The notes: generated by a model not told the origin, from the sequence alone. A stretch of 64,000 bases of DNA from Saliphagus infecundisoli (GCF_020177375.1 NZ_JAIWHV010000001.1:620001-684000), one strand, 5' to 3'. Positions 15,288 through 24,433 are shown, counted from the first letter of the stretch. Numbers and translations: made by a program.

Positions 15288-15968
15288 TCAGCCCTCGAGT
15301 TCGTCGAGGAGGGTCTCGGCCGCAGCCGCCGAGGATTCGGGGCCCCGCGCCGTGATCAGGTCGCCATCGACGGTCACGCTCGTCTCGGCGTCGAGTTCCG
15401 CGTCCCAGTCGCCGCCGGCGGCCTCGACCTCGTCCTCGACCATGTACGGCAGCTTCCGGCCGTCGTCCATCCGGTCGGCGTCGTCGACCATCCCCTCCTC
15501 CCACTCGTTGGGGAAGCCGGTGACCGACCGGCCGTTGACCAGGAAGGCCCCGTGGCGATCCCGGGTAAAGGCGAGCAGGCCGACGGCGTGACAGACGACG
15601 AGCGCGAGGCCCGCCTCGTCCTCGACGGCCGCCGCGAGCAGCCCGCGAGCGTGGCGGTCCTGGTTGACGTCCCACTCGGTGCCGTGGCCGCCCGGGAAGA
15701 CGACGGCGTCGTACTCCTCCGCGCTGGCCTCGGCGACCGGGATCGGGTCGTTGAGCCGCTCGTCGCTCGCGTGGACCTCCTCGACGTGGGCGGCGGTCTC
15801 CGCGCCGACCTCGTCGGGATCGATCGACCGTTCGTCGATCACGGGCGGCGAGCCCGACGGCGTCGCGACCGTGATCTCGACGCCCGCATCCGAAAGCGTC
15901 TCGAGCGGTTCGACGCATTCCTCTCCCCAGTAGCCTTCCTCGCTGACGACGAACAGGGCTTCTGTCAT
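15288..15968 (-). CDS. DJ-1/PfpI-like glutamine amidotransferase-fold protein
   Basis: 226 residues of the DJ-1/PfpI superfamily, nearest in layout to Hsp31-type proteins. The nucleophile elbow is LVVCHAVG (Cys near residue 121); AVVFPGGHGTEWD (about 85-97) is the preceding glycine loop and EEGYWGEECVEP near residues 10-21 supplies the conserved acidic residue. Members act as glyoxalases, deglycases, chaperones or peptidases, and sequence alone does not choose between them. The ATG at 15968 starts at the first beta strand; a longer frame to 15995 adds only a basic stub. Confidence 0.86.
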   Translation of the reverse strand: MTEALFVVSEEGYWGEECVEPLETLSDAGVEITVATPSGSPPVIDERSIDPDEVGAETAAHVEEVHASDERLNDPIPVAEASAEEYDAVVFPGGHGTEWDVNQDRHARGLLAAAVEDEAGLALVVCHAVGLLAFTRDRHGAFLVNGRSVTGFPNEWEEGMVDDADRMDDGRKLPYMVEDEVEAAGGDWDAELDAETSVTVDGDLITARGPESSAAAAETLLDELEG

Positions 15969-16018
15969 CACCCGCCGTAGGGGCGTCGGCGCCAAAAGCC
16001 CTCGCCGGAGACTGCAGG

Positions 16019-17005
16019 CTACGCGAGCCCGAGTTCGGCGAAGAACCGGCCGGCGACGCGCTCGCCGGCGAGCGCGAGCAGGCGGTCGTCGTCGACCTCG
16101 GCGGCGAACAGCCCCAACGTGATGCGGCCGCCGGCCATGTCGTGGTGGCCGCCGACGGCACCCAGATCGCCGTAGGCCCGCTCGACGGCCTTGCCGACGT
16201 GGATCCGGGGGTCGATCGAGCGCGCGGAGAGCCGGATCGTGCTGTCGGTCACGCCGTAGACCAACACCGTATCGACGCCCTCGACGTTGAGCAGGTAGTC
16301 GGCGGCCTGGGGGAGCGCGTCGGTTTCGGTGGTCCGGCCCGCGCTCGCGACGAGCGCCGATCCGCGGCGCTCTCGGGAGGCAATCGCCCGGCCGATGGCG
16401 TCGATGGTCTCCGGGGTGAACGCGGCGCCGTACAGTCCCTCCAGGACCTCGAGATCGGCTCCGGGGTAGACCGCGAGGGCCGCCTCGTACTCCCGGATCG
16501 TCGGCTCGCGGACGAAGTCGAGGCGCTCACGGTGCAGGGCAAAGAGCAGCGCCGACGCGAGCCGGGAGGAGAACGGGATCGAGAGTTCCAGACAGTACTC
16601 GACGAGGATCGTCGCCGTCGCGCCGTAGCCCGTCCGGACGTCCGAAAACGCCGCCTCCCTCTCGGTACCGGGGTGGTGGTCGACGACGATGGTCGGCTCG
16701 AGGTCGGCGCCGACCCGCGAGGCCGGTCCCGCGTGATCGACGAAGGCGACCGAGTCGTACTCGCCGAAGTCGACGTCGTTGACCTTCCGGACGCCGATCT
16801 CCAGCACCTGGACGAACGCGCGGTTCTGCTGGTGGGAGATCTCGCCGCCGTAGACGATGACGGTCCGCTCGACGCCCTCGCGTTCCGCGATGGTCTCGAG
16901 AGCGAGCGCGCTCGCGAGACAGTCCGGATCGGGGTTGTCGTGGGCGACGACCGCGAGCGAGTCGATTTCCTGAAGGGTCGCCGCGAGCTCCGCCGCGCGG
17001 GACAT
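16019..17005 (-). CDS. DHH/DHHA1 family phosphoesterase (NrnA-like)
   Basis: 328 residues. HDNPDPDCLASALAL (about 22-36) is the DHH-family motif I, SVAFVDHAGP (about 85-94) motif II and IVVDHHPG (about 105-112) the DHH signature; GGHHDMAGG near 292-300 is the DHHA1 glycine motif that binds the substrate end. The family hydrolyses short oligonucleotides, cyclic dinucleotide products or pAp. Nothing in the neighbourhood narrows the substrate. Complete and of normal length; monocistronic by position. Confidence 0.88.
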   Translation of the reverse strand: MSRAAELAATLQEIDSLAVVAHDNPDPDCLASALALETIAEREGVERTVIVYGGEISHQQNRAFVQVLEIGVRKVNDVDFGEYDSVAFVDHAGPASRVGADLEPTIVVDHHPGTEREAAFSDVRTGYGATATILVEYCLELSIPFSSRLASALLFALHRERLDFVREPTIREYEAALAVYPGADLEVLEGLYGAAFTPETIDAIGRAIASRERRGSALVASAGRTTETDALPQAADYLLNVEGVDTVLVYGVTDSTIRLSARSIDPRIHVGKAVERAYGDLGAVGGHHDMAGGRITLGLFAAEVDDDRLLALAGERVAGRFFAELGLA

Positions 17006-17077
17006 GCCACGGAGTACGCGGTCCGAGGGTTTGAACCCGCCGCCCCCGCCCGTCCCGAGATCGGTGGCGGGGACGCC

Positions 17078-18070
17078 TCAGCGCCCAGTCAGCGCCTCGC
17101 TGGCCGGCGCGAAGGGTATCTCGGTGCCCAATCCCTCCTCGCGGGCACGTTCGTAGAGCATGGCGCCCGCGGCGACCGTCTCGATCCCGGTCCCGCCGCT
17201 GTCGAACACCGTCAACCCCTCGTCGTCCGTCCGGCCGGGCGCCTCGCCCGCGACGACGTCGCCGAGTTCGGCGTGGACGTCCGCTTCGTTTACGGCGCCG
17301 GCCTCCATCGCCGCGATGAACGAACCCGCGTCCTCGGTCACGCGCTTGCGGAGGTCGGGGACGTACGTCGCCCGCGCGATCGTGTCGGCGTCGAGTTCGC
17401 GTTTGTCGGGATGGTACTGACCCATCGCGGTCACGTGGGCGCCGGCCGCGAGGTCCGCGCTTTCGACGACCGGCTCGCTCGCCGTCGTCGCCGTGATCAC
17501 GATATCGGCGCCCTCCGTGGCGGCCGCCGCCGACTCGACCGCCCGCACGTCCGCCGAAAGCGAGTCGTCGAACTCGCTCGCGAACGCCTCGCGGTTCTCG
17601 ACCGTCGGCGAGAACACCCGAACCGTCTCGAGATCGCGGACGGTCGCCGTCGCCCGGAGCTGGCCCCGCGCCTGGGCGCCGGAGCCGATCACTGCGACCG
17701 TCCGGGCGTCCTCGCGGGCGAGGGCGTCGACGCCGACGGCGCCCGCCGCGCCGGTCTTGTAGGGATTCATGCTCGCACCGTCGAGGAGGGCGAGGGGCTC
17801 GCCGCTGTCGGCGTCGAAGATGGGGGTCACGAACCAGGCGTCCTCGCTCCCGAAGCCGGCGGCGTAGATGTAGCCGCCCATCGCGCCCGTCTCCGGGAGG
17901 AGGGCGCCGTAGCTCGTCAACATTCCCGCGGGCTCCTCGCGCATAAACCGTTCGCGGGGTTCGGCGGGCGCGCCCTCGCCGCGCTCGCGGTAGCCCCGGC
18001 GAACGGCCTCGACGTACTCCGTGGGCGTCGCAAGGCCGGAAACCTCCTCGCTCGTCAGAAACAGCGTCAT
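17078..18070 (-). CDS. Ornithine cyclodeaminase/mu-crystallin family dehydrogenase
   Basis: 330-residue NAD(P)-dependent enzyme of the OCD/mu-crystallin family. The Rossmann nucleotide-binding loop is AVIGSGAQARGQL (about 125-137), preceded by MNPYKTGAAGAVG, which carries the conserved Lys/Thr of the family. Members include ornithine cyclodeaminase, archaeal alanine dehydrogenase and imine reductases; the sequence does not settle which reaction occurs. Full length. The start at 18070 follows the usual MTLFLTSEEV beginning. Confidence 0.88.
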   Translation of the reverse strand: MTLFLTSEEVSGLATPTEYVEAVRRGYRERGEGAPAEPRERFMREEPAGMLTSYGALLPETGAMGGYIYAAGFGSEDAWFVTPIFDADSGEPLALLDGASMNPYKTGAAGAVGVDALAREDARTVAVIGSGAQARGQLRATATVRDLETVRVFSPTVENREAFASEFDDSLSADVRAVESAAAATEGADIVITATTASEPVVESADLAAGAHVTAMGQYHPDKRELDADTIARATYVPDLRKRVTEDAGSFIAAMEAGAVNEADVHAELGDVVAGEAPGRTDDEGLTVFDSGGTGIETVAAGAMLYERAREEGLGTEIPFAPASEALTGR

Positions 18071-18112
18071 GGACGGGAATACGGGCGCGAAGAGAAAAAA
18101 GAGGCGATCGGC

Positions 18113-18337
18113 TCAGTCAGCGTTGAGCGGGGACTGGTTGCTTCGGGCGGGTCGGCCGGCCGCGGGCGAGTCCGTGGGTGCGTTGACGAACATCGCGTGG
18201 CCGATGAGGCCGATGGCGACGACGGCGCCGACGGGGACGGCGGTCGTCACGGAGGCGCCGACGACGGTCAGTGCGGCCGTGATGCCGAGCAGTGCGAGCG
18301 GAATGAGGCCCAAGACGATGTCATAATATCCAGCCAT
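18113..18337 (-). CDS. Small two-helix membrane protein
   Basis: 74 residues: helix 1 (YDIVLGLIPLALLGITAAL), a short turn, helix 2 (TTAVPVGAVVAIGLIGHAMFV) and a polar C-terminal tail. It resembles short conserved haloarchaeal membrane proteins of unknown role. A TTATAT element at 18365-18370 lies about 30 nt upstream of the ATG, so the message is probably almost leaderless. A 6-6-6 inverted repeat lies immediately upstream of that TATA element. Confidence 0.7.
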   Translation of the reverse strand: MAGYYDIVLGLIPLALLGITAALTVVGASVTTAVPVGAVVAIGLIGHAMFVNAPTDSPAAGRPARSNQSPLNAD

Positions 18338-18661
18338 AATCTACTCCATAGTATGGGAAATAGCCATATAAGTGTTCCCCATAATCGGGGAATATTGATT
18401 CGGGAAGTGCTGTGGAATCACTGAGAACGGGACCGATAACTTATACGAGTGTTATTTCTCGTGAGAACGGCCGAATCATACGGGATCAGCCACTTCCTGC
18501 ATTATCTATCAGGAACTCCAATACCCGGAGTTCTCCCTCAAATGTGTGGTTTCGTTCCGAGAAGAGATCCGAACGACCACTCATCATCGAAAAATCCTCT
18601 CGACCGGAACTGGTTGTCGATACGAACGGTTTCGAGGAAGGTTTCGGCTACGTCGGTCGCT
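18338..18661. other. 324-bp gap, AT-richer than its surroundings
   Basis: Contains the promoter of the two-helix membrane protein, an inverted repeat at 18375-18392, a second possible TATA (AACTTATACG near 18438-18447) beside an ACGAG-N8-CTCGT repeat, and a repeated GAGAACGG word. Lower GC than the flanking genes hints at an old insertion or gene remnant. No reading frame resembles a known protein. Confidence 0.45.
18365..18392 (-). promoter_or_regulatory. TATA element with adjacent inverted repeat
   Basis: TTATAT (minus strand, 18365-18370) lies next to TTCCCC-ATAATC-GGGGAA at 18375-18392, perfect six-base arms around a six-base spacer. The repeat occupies the BRE/upstream activator position for the gene ending at 18113. 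Confidence 0.5.
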
Positions 18662-19087
18662 TCAGCGGCGCGCGGAGACGGCCGCGACCGCCCCGCGCCA
18701 GACGACCAGTACGACGAGTCCCAGGCCGGCGATCACGAGGTTGAACGGCCAGGCCGCGCCGCCGTCGAAAGCCGGCGACGACCGCAGTATCAGGCCGACG
18801 TTCGCGGCCGCGAGCCAGCCGACCGTGACGAGCCGGATCGCCCGCCCCGGGGACGCGAACGCGTCGGCGGCGTACAGCCCTGCGAGGGCGGCGACCGGGA
18901 GCCAGGCGAGCACGAACGGGGCCATCGTCTCCGCGGTCGCGAGCGGGTCGGCGAGCGGATCGGTCCCGTGCTGGATCACGCCGACGATCAGGAGCCCCGC
19001 CAACAGGAGGAGGTCGCCGGCCGCCACGAGGGCCGTCCGGTGATCGATCGCGACCAGCCCGGAGCGCGCGCGTGCGGTCTCGCTCAT
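18662..19087 (-). CDS. DUF3054 family membrane protein
   Basis: 141 residues with four predicted membrane helices. The pattern GDLLLLAGLLIVGVIQHG, then TMAPFVLAWLPVAALAGLY and a terminal LVVLVVWRGAVAA helix fits the DUF3054 family, whose function is unknown. I chose the ATG at 19087 because the frame further upstream is Arg-rich antisense noise over tpiA. It follows tpiA on the same strand by 55 bp and may be in the same message. Confidence 0.8.
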   Translation of the reverse strand: MSETARARSGLVAIDHRTALVAAGDLLLLAGLLIVGVIQHGTDPLADPLATAETMAPFVLAWLPVAALAGLYAADAFASPGRAIRLVTVGWLAAANVGLILRSSPAFDGGAAWPFNLVIAGLGLVVLVVWRGAVAAVSARR

Positions 19088-19142
19088 GGCCGGGAGTCGG
19101 GACTCCGGGCCTATCGCTCTCCCGGTTCGGTCGTGCCGCGCT

Positions 19143-19787
19143 TCAAAGGGGTTCGACCAGCGCCTCGAGCGCTTCTCGAGGATCGTCGGCCTTCGCGACG
19201 CCGCTTGCGAGCAGGACGCCCTCCGCGCCGAGGTCGGCCGCGGCGAGGACGTCCTCGCCGTCGGTGATCCCCGCCCCACAGAGCACCGACACCTCGCCAT
19301 CGACGCCCGCCGCGGCCGAGACGGCCTCGGCGACGATATCGGGATCGGCCGTGCTCACGGGGGTCCCGGTGCCGATCAGTTCGGGGGGTTCGACGGCGAC
19401 CCGGTCGGGACCGAGCGCCGCCGCGGCGCCGATCTGGGCGGGGTTGTTCGCACAGACGACCGTTTCGAGGTCCGCCCGGTCGGCCGCCCGGACGGCGCCG
19501 TCGATGTCCGCGAGCCGGCGGCGGCGCTCGGAGTGGTTGATCAGGGTGCCGACCGCGCCCGCGTCGGCGACCGTTTCGGCGAGCGTCCCGCCCGTGTTGC
19601 TGCCGTGTGCGATCGGGTCGACGTGTTGGGCCCAGGTCTCGACGCCCGTCTCGGCGACGCGCTCTATATGGGCGGCCTGGGGGGCGACCGCGAGGGTCGC
19701 TTCGGTCTCCCGGTCTACGTCGCGGACGGCTTCGGCGACCTCGACCGGGTCACACGGATAGGTCTTCAGGTTGACGAGGACGAACAT
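19143..19787 (-). CDS. tpiA: Triosephosphate isomerase (archaeal type)
   Basis: 214-residue short archaeal TIM-barrel enzyme interconverting dihydroxyacetone phosphate and glyceraldehyde 3-phosphate. Active-site landmarks: VNLKTYP with Lys near residue 8, LINHSERR with the catalytic His near 84, [12 protein letters not shown] with the catalytic Glu, and phosphate-binding LCGAGIT and EGVLLASG near the C terminus. The shorter length compared with ~250-residue bacterial enzymes is normal for archaea. Located 39 bp downstream of mbf1 on the same strand. Confidence 0.96.
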   Translation of the reverse strand: MFVLVNLKTYPCDPVEVAEAVRDVDRETEATLAVAPQAAHIERVAETGVETWAQHVDPIAHGSNTGGTLAETVADAGAVGTLINHSERRRRLADIDGAVRAADRADLETVVCANNPAQIGAAAALGPDRVAVEPPELIGTGTPVSTADPDIVAEAVSAAAGVDGEVSVLCGAGITDGEDVLAAADLGAEGVLLASGVAKADDPREALEALVEPL

Positions 19788-19826
19788 ATCCCAGAGGGTG
19801 GCCGGCGGAAGAAATAGGTTTCGACG

Positions 19827-20363
19827 CTAGTCCTTTCGCTTGACGACGTCCCCCAGCGTGTAGCTGCCCGTCGAGGAGCCCCCGCTCCACTCGGAGTCGC
19901 CCCCGGCGCCGCCGTCGGCCGAGAGCCCGATATCGAGGAACCGTTCGAGTTTCGACTGGACCCGGTCGCTCGGCAGGGTGTCGCCGCGCTCGAGTTTGCG
20001 GATGAGACTCGCCTTCTCGTTCAACTCGTCGGCGAGATCCGACTGGCTCAGCTCCCGGTCCTCGCGGGCCGAGCGGATCCGCTCGTCGTAGTCAGTGACG
20101 AGTTCGTCCATGTCGTCGAACATGTCCGGGGGCGAGCCGCCGCCACCGCCGGCCGAGGCGGTGGTTCCCCCCGTCGAACCGGATCCCGACCCCGAGGCGG
20201 AGTCGGAGTCCGTCGAGTACTTGGTCGACGTACTCGACGCGCTCTCGGTACGTACCTCGGTGCCGAAGTCCGTGCAGTCCGAGCAGACGTCCAACTCGGC
20301 CCCCTCGATTTTGACGGTCTTGGGAGACGACGTCTCGGCGCCACACATCTCGCACTGAACCAT
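19827..20363 (-). CDS. Multiprotein bridging factor-type transcription regulator (archaeal MBF1)
   Basis: 178 residues. N-terminal zinc ribbon CEMCG...CSDC (about residues 4-32), a Ser/Gly/Thr-rich flexible linker (about 38-80), and a Cro/C1-type helix-turn-helix (about 95-150: RELSQSDLADELNEKASLIRKLERGDTLPSDRVQSKLER). This is the archaeal MBF1 architecture. The ATG at 20363 directly precedes the zinc ribbon. It is followed on the same strand by tpiA. Role in haloarchaea is uncertain beyond probable transcriptional or translational regulation. Confidence 0.92.
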   Translation of the reverse strand: MVQCEMCGAETSSPKTVKIEGAELDVCSDCTDFGTEVRTESASSTSTKYSTDSDSASGSGSGSTGGTTASAGGGGGSPPDMFDDMDELVTDYDERIRSAREDRELSQSDLADELNEKASLIRKLERGDTLPSDRVQSKLERFLDIGLSADGGAGGDSEWSGGSSTGSYTLGDVVKRKD

Positions 20364-20487
20364 AGCCGATGCTATACCCCGGCGCGGCTTAAAGGATGCG
20401 ACGACCCGCGTCCGGTGAGGGTCCCGCGGGCGACGACTTCCGGGCCCGTGCACAATCCATATCCCCGACTCCGTCGTTCGACCGATC

Positions 20488-21138
20488 GTGTACGACCTGT
20501 CACACCCAATCGAACCCTCGATGCAAACGTTTCCGGGCGATCCCGACGTCAGCCTCGCCGCGACGCGGGAGTTCGCGATCGACGGCTACCGGGTGCGCGA
20601 ACTCGGCTGTGGCAGCCACACTGGGACCCACGTCGACGCCCCCGCACACACCGAACGCGACGGGAGGGCCCTCGAGGAGTTCCCCATAGAGCGGTTCGTC
20701 CTCGAGACGGTCCGGGTCGACTGCCTCGACCTCTCGGCTCGCGACCCGATCCTGCCCGACCGGGTGCCCGAGAGCGACGTCGACTGCGTCGTCTTCCACA
20801 CCGGCTGGGACGACCACTGGGAGACCGATCGGTATCTCGACCATCCGTATCTGAGCCCCGAGACCGCCCGGCGGTGTGTCCGGGAGGGGTACGCCGTCGG
20901 CACGGACACGTTGAACCCGGACCCGACGCCGTCGCCGAACGCCCGGGAGGCCGAACCCGACGGGGCCCCGGCACACCACGCCCTGCTGGGGGACGACCGG
21001 CTGATCTTCGAGAACCTGACCGGCCTCGATCGGGTGCCCGAGCGGTTCGAACTGCGCGCCCACCCGCTCCCGATCGGCGGCGACGGCGCGCCGGTTCGTG
21101 CGGTCGGGGTGGTCGATCCGGACGACAAGCCGTCCTAA
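20488..21138 (+). CDS. Cyclase-family (kynurenine formamidase-like) metal hydrolase
   Basis: 216 residues. The metal-binding signature SHTGTHVDAPAH (about 43-54) identifies the cyclase/KynB fold; LSHPIEPSMQTFPGDP at the N terminus and FENLTGLDRVP near the C terminus also match. The family includes arylformamidase and other amide hydrolases; the true substrate is not deducible. GTG start at 20488 corresponds to the usual YDLSHPI start. Stands alone between the divergent mbf1 and convergent phospholipid synthase genes. Confidence 0.85.
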   Translation: MYDLSHPIEPSMQTFPGDPDVSLAATREFAIDGYRVRELGCGSHTGTHVDAPAHTERDGRALEEFPIERFVLETVRVDCLDLSARDPILPDRVPESDVDCVVFHTGWDDHWETDRYLDHPYLSPETARRCVREGYAVGTDTLNPDPTPSPNAREAEPDGAPAHHALLGDDRLIFENLTGLDRVPERFELRAHPLPIGGDGAPVRAVGVVDPDDKPS

Positions 21139-21169
21139 CTGCTCCGCCGTATCGGTCGGCGGATGGCTT

Positions 21170-21778
21170 CTAGAGGGCCCGCCAGGCGTAGAGAAACCGC
21201 TGGACGGCAGTCAGGTGGCCGATGACCGCGAGGAAGACAAGCAGCCAGCCCACGATCGTCAGCCCCGCGACCGCGCCGCCAAGCGGGTAGGCAAGCACGC
21301 CGACGACGGCGATGATCGCGAGCCGGTCGGCCCGCCCAACGAGCCCGCCGTAGACCCGCTCGAGCCCGACCGCCTGGGCCTGCGTGCCCAGGTAGGAGGT
21401 CATCACGACGCCGGTCACCGCGAGGAAGCCGAGCAGGAACGAGCCGATTCCGGCCGCGAGCCCGCCGATAATGACGATGTCGGCGTAGCGATCGAGGACG
21501 TGATCCAGCAGGTCGCCGCCGGCGGAGGCGACCCGCTGACGGCGGGCGAGCGCGCCGTCGATCACGTCGAGCCAGCCGTTGAGGAGGACGAGGAGGGCGC
21601 CGACGGCGTACCAGCCCCGTCCCGAGACGCCCCCGAGGGCGAAGGCGACGGCGGCCGCGACCGCCACCGCGAACGCGAGCATGCTCACCCCGTTGGGCGT
21701 GAAGCCGGCCCGGTCGAACCCCTCGACGAACGGGTCGATGACTCCCGCGACGTACGGCCGCAGTTGGTCGAGGGTCAC
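21170..21778 (-). CDS. CDP-alcohol phosphatidyltransferase (archaeal phospholipid synthase)
   Basis: 202-residue integral membrane enzyme that transfers a CDP-activated lipid to an alcohol head group. The catalytic motif D-x2-D-G-x2-A-R-x8-G-x3-D-x3-D is complete (DVIDGALAR... to the last Asp of HVLD, near residues 63-86), and about six hydrophobic helices surround it. Head group (inositol phosphate, glycerol phosphate or serine) cannot be read from sequence. GTG start at 21778 overlaps the stop of the adenylate kinase gene, the third gene of the hisC operon. Confidence 0.9.
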   Translation of the reverse strand: MTLDQLRPYVAGVIDPFVEGFDRAGFTPNGVSMLAFAVAVAAAVAFALGGVSGRGWYAVGALLVLLNGWLDVIDGALARRQRVASAGGDLLDHVLDRYADIVIIGGLAAGIGSFLLGFLAVTGVVMTSYLGTQAQAVGLERVYGGLVGRADRLAIIAVVGVLAYPLGGAVAGLTIVGWLLVFLAVIGHLTAVQRFLYAWRAL

Positions 21779-22290
21779 GCCAGATACCCCACGAAGTCGA
21801 CCGTTCCCGCGCTCGGCTCCCGGGTCCCCTGCCGGACCGCATGGATCTCGTCGGCGACCGCGCCGGGCTCCCGATCCGTGGTGTCGATCTCGTACACCGC
21901 CTCCCGACCGTGGCGATCGACCGCTTCGGCGAGGATCACGTCCAGGGCCTCGCTCTCCGCGTTCTCCCGGGCCTTGGCCTCGGGCTCGCCGCGCTCGAGT
22001 AGCCGGTCCTCGAGATCCTCGGGATCGCATCGCAGGACGGCGACCCGATCCGCCGGAAGGTGGTGGGCGAGGTGGGAGTCGAGGACGCAGTCCTCGCGGT
22101 CGGCGAGTCGACTTTCGAGGGCGTCGAGATCGACGATCGCGCTGTCGCGGTCGGTATCGACGCCCGTCGAGATCCCCTCGTTTTCGATCAGTTCGTTGCA
22201 GTGGACGACGTCGATCCCGTACTCGCGTTCCAGGAGGTCCGTCGCCGTCGTCTTTCCCGTTCCGGGGGTGCCGGTGACTGCGAGTCTCAT
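21775..22290 (-). CDS. Adenylate kinase of the Fap7/AK6 type
   Basis: 171-residue P-loop kinase with GTPGTGKTT near residues 7-15 (Walker A), DSHLAHHLPADRVAVLRCDP (NMP/LID region) and a C-terminal EIDTTDREPGAVADEI helix. Fap7/AK6 relatives act in small-subunit ribosome maturation as well as having adenylate kinase activity; the ribosomal role here is inference. ATG 22290 overlaps the hisC stop (ATGA), and its own stop overlaps the next gene's GTG. Confidence 0.88.
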   Translation of the reverse strand: MRLAVTGTPGTGKTTATDLLEREYGIDVVHCNELIENEGISTGVDTDRDSAIVDLDALESRLADREDCVLDSHLAHHLPADRVAVLRCDPEDLEDRLLERGEPEAKARENAESEALDVILAEAVDRHGREAVYEIDTTDREPGAVADEIHAVRQGTREPSAGTVDFVGYLA

Positions 22291-23381
22291 CGTTCGGCCT
22301 CCGCGGATCGCTCGGCCAACACCGCGTTCAGTTCCTCGATCGCCCGGTCGGTCTCCTCGTCCGTGCCACAGGTGATCCGGATGCACTCGGGGAGTCCGAA
22401 GCTAGAGCAGTCCCGGACGATGACGCCCCGCTTCTGGAGCGTTTCCGTTACTGCGGTCGCGTCACCGACCTCGATCAGGACGAAGTTGCCCTCGCTCTCC
22501 CAGACGGGTGCCTCGACGCGTTCCTCGAACGCCGCCCGGGCCGCGGCGGCCGACTCCACCGAGCGGGCGACGTGTTCCGTATCGTCGAGTGCCGCGAGGC
22601 CGGCCCGGCAGGCGACCTCGCTGGCGGCGAAGGGAGTGTTGACCCGGGCGTAGGCGTCCGCCCAGGCGGCGGGAACGAGCGCGTAGCCCAGCCGGAGGCC
22701 CGCGAGCCCGTAGGCCTTCGAGAACGTCCGGAGGACGGCGACGTCCTCGCGGCCCTCGATCAGCGCCAGCGCGCTCTCGCGATCGGCGAACTCGCCGTAG
22801 GCCTCGTCGACGACGATCAGGGTTTCCTCGCCGGTTCGCTCGGCGATCGTCTCGACTTCTGGGAGGGGGATCGTCGAGCCCGAGGGGTTGTGGGGGCTCG
22901 TGAGGTAGACGATCCGCTCGCCGTCGTAGGTTCCGAGGACCGTCTCGGCGTCCTGGGCGAAGCCCTCTCCCTTCGAGAGCGCGTACTCCCGGACGTCGCC
23001 GTGGTGAAAGCGGGAACTCATCCCGTAGTAGGCGAATCCGGGATCGGGAACCAGCACGTCGTCGCCCGGCTCGAGGAAGGCCCGCGAGAGGTAGTCGATC
23101 GCGCCGTCACCGCCGTTTGCGAGCCACACCTGTCGGGGATCGACGCCCCGGCGGTCGCCGATCGCTTCCCGGAGGTCGGCGTGGGCGGCCTTGGGGTAGT
23201 CGTTGACCTCGCCGGCGGTCTCGCGGATCGCCTCGACGGCCGCCGGCGACGGACCGTGGGGGTTCTCGTTCGAGGAGAGAGTGACGAACTCCCCCGGATC
23301 GCGGCCGAGTTTCCGGGCGACTTCCTCGATCCCTCGTCCCGCCTCGTAGGTGGCGTGATCGGAGAGGTCGCGCGTGTGCAT
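22287..23381 (-). CDS. hisC: Histidinol-phosphate aminotransferase
   Basis: 364-residue class I/II PLP aminotransferase. SNENPHGPSP near residues 37-46 is the HisC substrate-side motif, YLTSPHNPSG and VVDEAYGEF carry the cofactor-contact residues, and FSKAYGLAGLRLGY holds the Schiff-base Lys. It catalyses the exchange of imidazole-acetol phosphate to histidinol phosphate in histidine synthesis. First gene of a three-gene overlapping operon with the AK6-like kinase and phospholipid synthase. No other his genes are in the window, as usual for scattered haloarchaeal his genes. Confidence 0.95.
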   Translation of the reverse strand: MHTRDLSDHATYEAGRGIEEVARKLGRDPGEFVTLSSNENPHGPSPAAVEAIRETAGEVNDYPKAAHADLREAIGDRRGVDPRQVWLANGGDGAIDYLSRAFLEPGDDVLVPDPGFAYYGMSSRFHHGDVREYALSKGEGFAQDAETVLGTYDGERIVYLTSPHNPSGSTIPLPEVETIAERTGEETLIVVDEAYGEFADRESALALIEGREDVAVLRTFSKAYGLAGLRLGYALVPAAWADAYARVNTPFAASEVACRAGLAALDDTEHVARSVESAAAARAAFEERVEAPVWESEGNFVLIEVGDATAVTETLQKRGVIVRDCSSFGLPECIRITCGTDEETDRAIEELNAVLAERSAEAER

Positions 23382-23470
23382 ACCTCCTCGTGCTCCCGGC
23401 AGGTATTAAGGATGCTCACCTGGTGACGGACACCGCCGGCTCTTTTGTCGCCCGCCACGATCGACTCGCT

Positions 23471-24433
23471 ATGACCGAGGAGCCATCCGTCGACGCGATC
23501 CGCGAGGGCCTGGCCAGCGACGACCCCGAGAGCCGCCGCGAGGCGATCCGGTCGCTGGTCGAGGGCCGCGAGGACTGGGAGGGGCTGGACCACCTCGTCC
23601 CCGACCTGGTCGAGGCTCTGGACGACCGGACCAACGCCTGCCACGCCCTCGACGCCCTCCACGGGATGAGCGAGGACGAGCCGGAGGCCGTCGCGCCCGC
23701 CGTCCCCGAAGTCGTGGAGTTTCTCGAGGTCCGCGAGGGTCTCGAAGGCGAGACGCCCGAGGCGTGGCTCGCCGAGGGCACGGTCGTGGAACACGACTCG
23801 CCGGCGACGATGCGTGCCCACGGCAAGCGCCGGTTGCGGGCCGTCTCCCTGCTCGGACGCGTCGCCGAGGCCGATCCCGGGGCCATCGCCGACGACGCCG
23901 GCGTCCTCGTCGCCGTCGCCGGTCGAGGCGACCATCCCGAGATCCGGACCGACGTCCTCGCGATCCTCGCGACCGTCGCCGAGGCGCGTCCGAACGCCTT
24001 CGAGGGCGGGATCGAACCGATCGCGGCGATCCTCGAAAGCGACGCCGACGTGACCGTCCGTGCCAACGCCGCCTTTCTGCTCGCGATCCTCGCCGAGGAA
24101 CACCCCGAATCGGTCGCCGACGCCACAGCCTCCCGCGGGGACGCCATCCGGGAGATGCTCGAGTCCGACGAGGACGTGGCCGCGAACGCCGCCGTCGGGC
24201 TCTGTGCGTACGTCGCCGAGGAGCGCCCGGAGGCCGTCGAGCCGATGGCCGACTCCGTCCTCGCCCTGCTCGACCACGACCTGAAAAGCGTCCGGGGGAA
24301 CGCGGTCTGGACGCTCGCGGCACTCGACGACGAGGGGATAGACGAACGGCTCGCGTCCGTCGCCGAGGACGACCCCAGCGAGGACGTCCGCGAGCACGCC
24401 TCGGCGGTGCTCGACGATCGGTCGGCGGAGTGA
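23471..24433 (+). CDS. HEAT-repeat protein
   Basis: 320 residues built almost entirely of alpha-helical HEAT/armadillo-like repeats: units of the form DEDVAANAAVGLCAYVAEERPEAVEP recur about every 40 residues, and helix pairs alternate hydrophobic and acidic faces. It is a probable scaffold for protein-protein contacts; no catalytic motif is visible. The ATG at 23471 begins the first repeat. Divergent from hisC with 89 bp between them; convergent with rps2. Confidence 0.8.
   Translation: MTEEPSVDAIREGLASDDPESRREAIRSLVEGREDWEGLDHLVPDLVEALDDRTNACHALDALHGMSEDEPEAVAPAVPEVVEFLEVREGLEGETPEAWLAEGTVVEHDSPATMRAHGKRRLRAVSLLGRVAEADPGAIADDAGVLVAVAGRGDHPEIRTDVLAILATVAEARPNAFEGGIEPIAAILESDADVTVRANAAFLLAILAEEHPESVADATASRGDAIREMLESDEDVAANAAVGLCAYVAEERPEAVEPMADSVLALLDHDLKSVRGNAVWTLAALDDEGIDERLASVAEDDPSEDVREHASAVLDDRSAE

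Noticed and set aside
16142..18424. 760-residue plus-strand open frame
   Set aside because: Antisense across the DHH phosphoesterase and OCD-family genes, which show proper motifs on the other strand.
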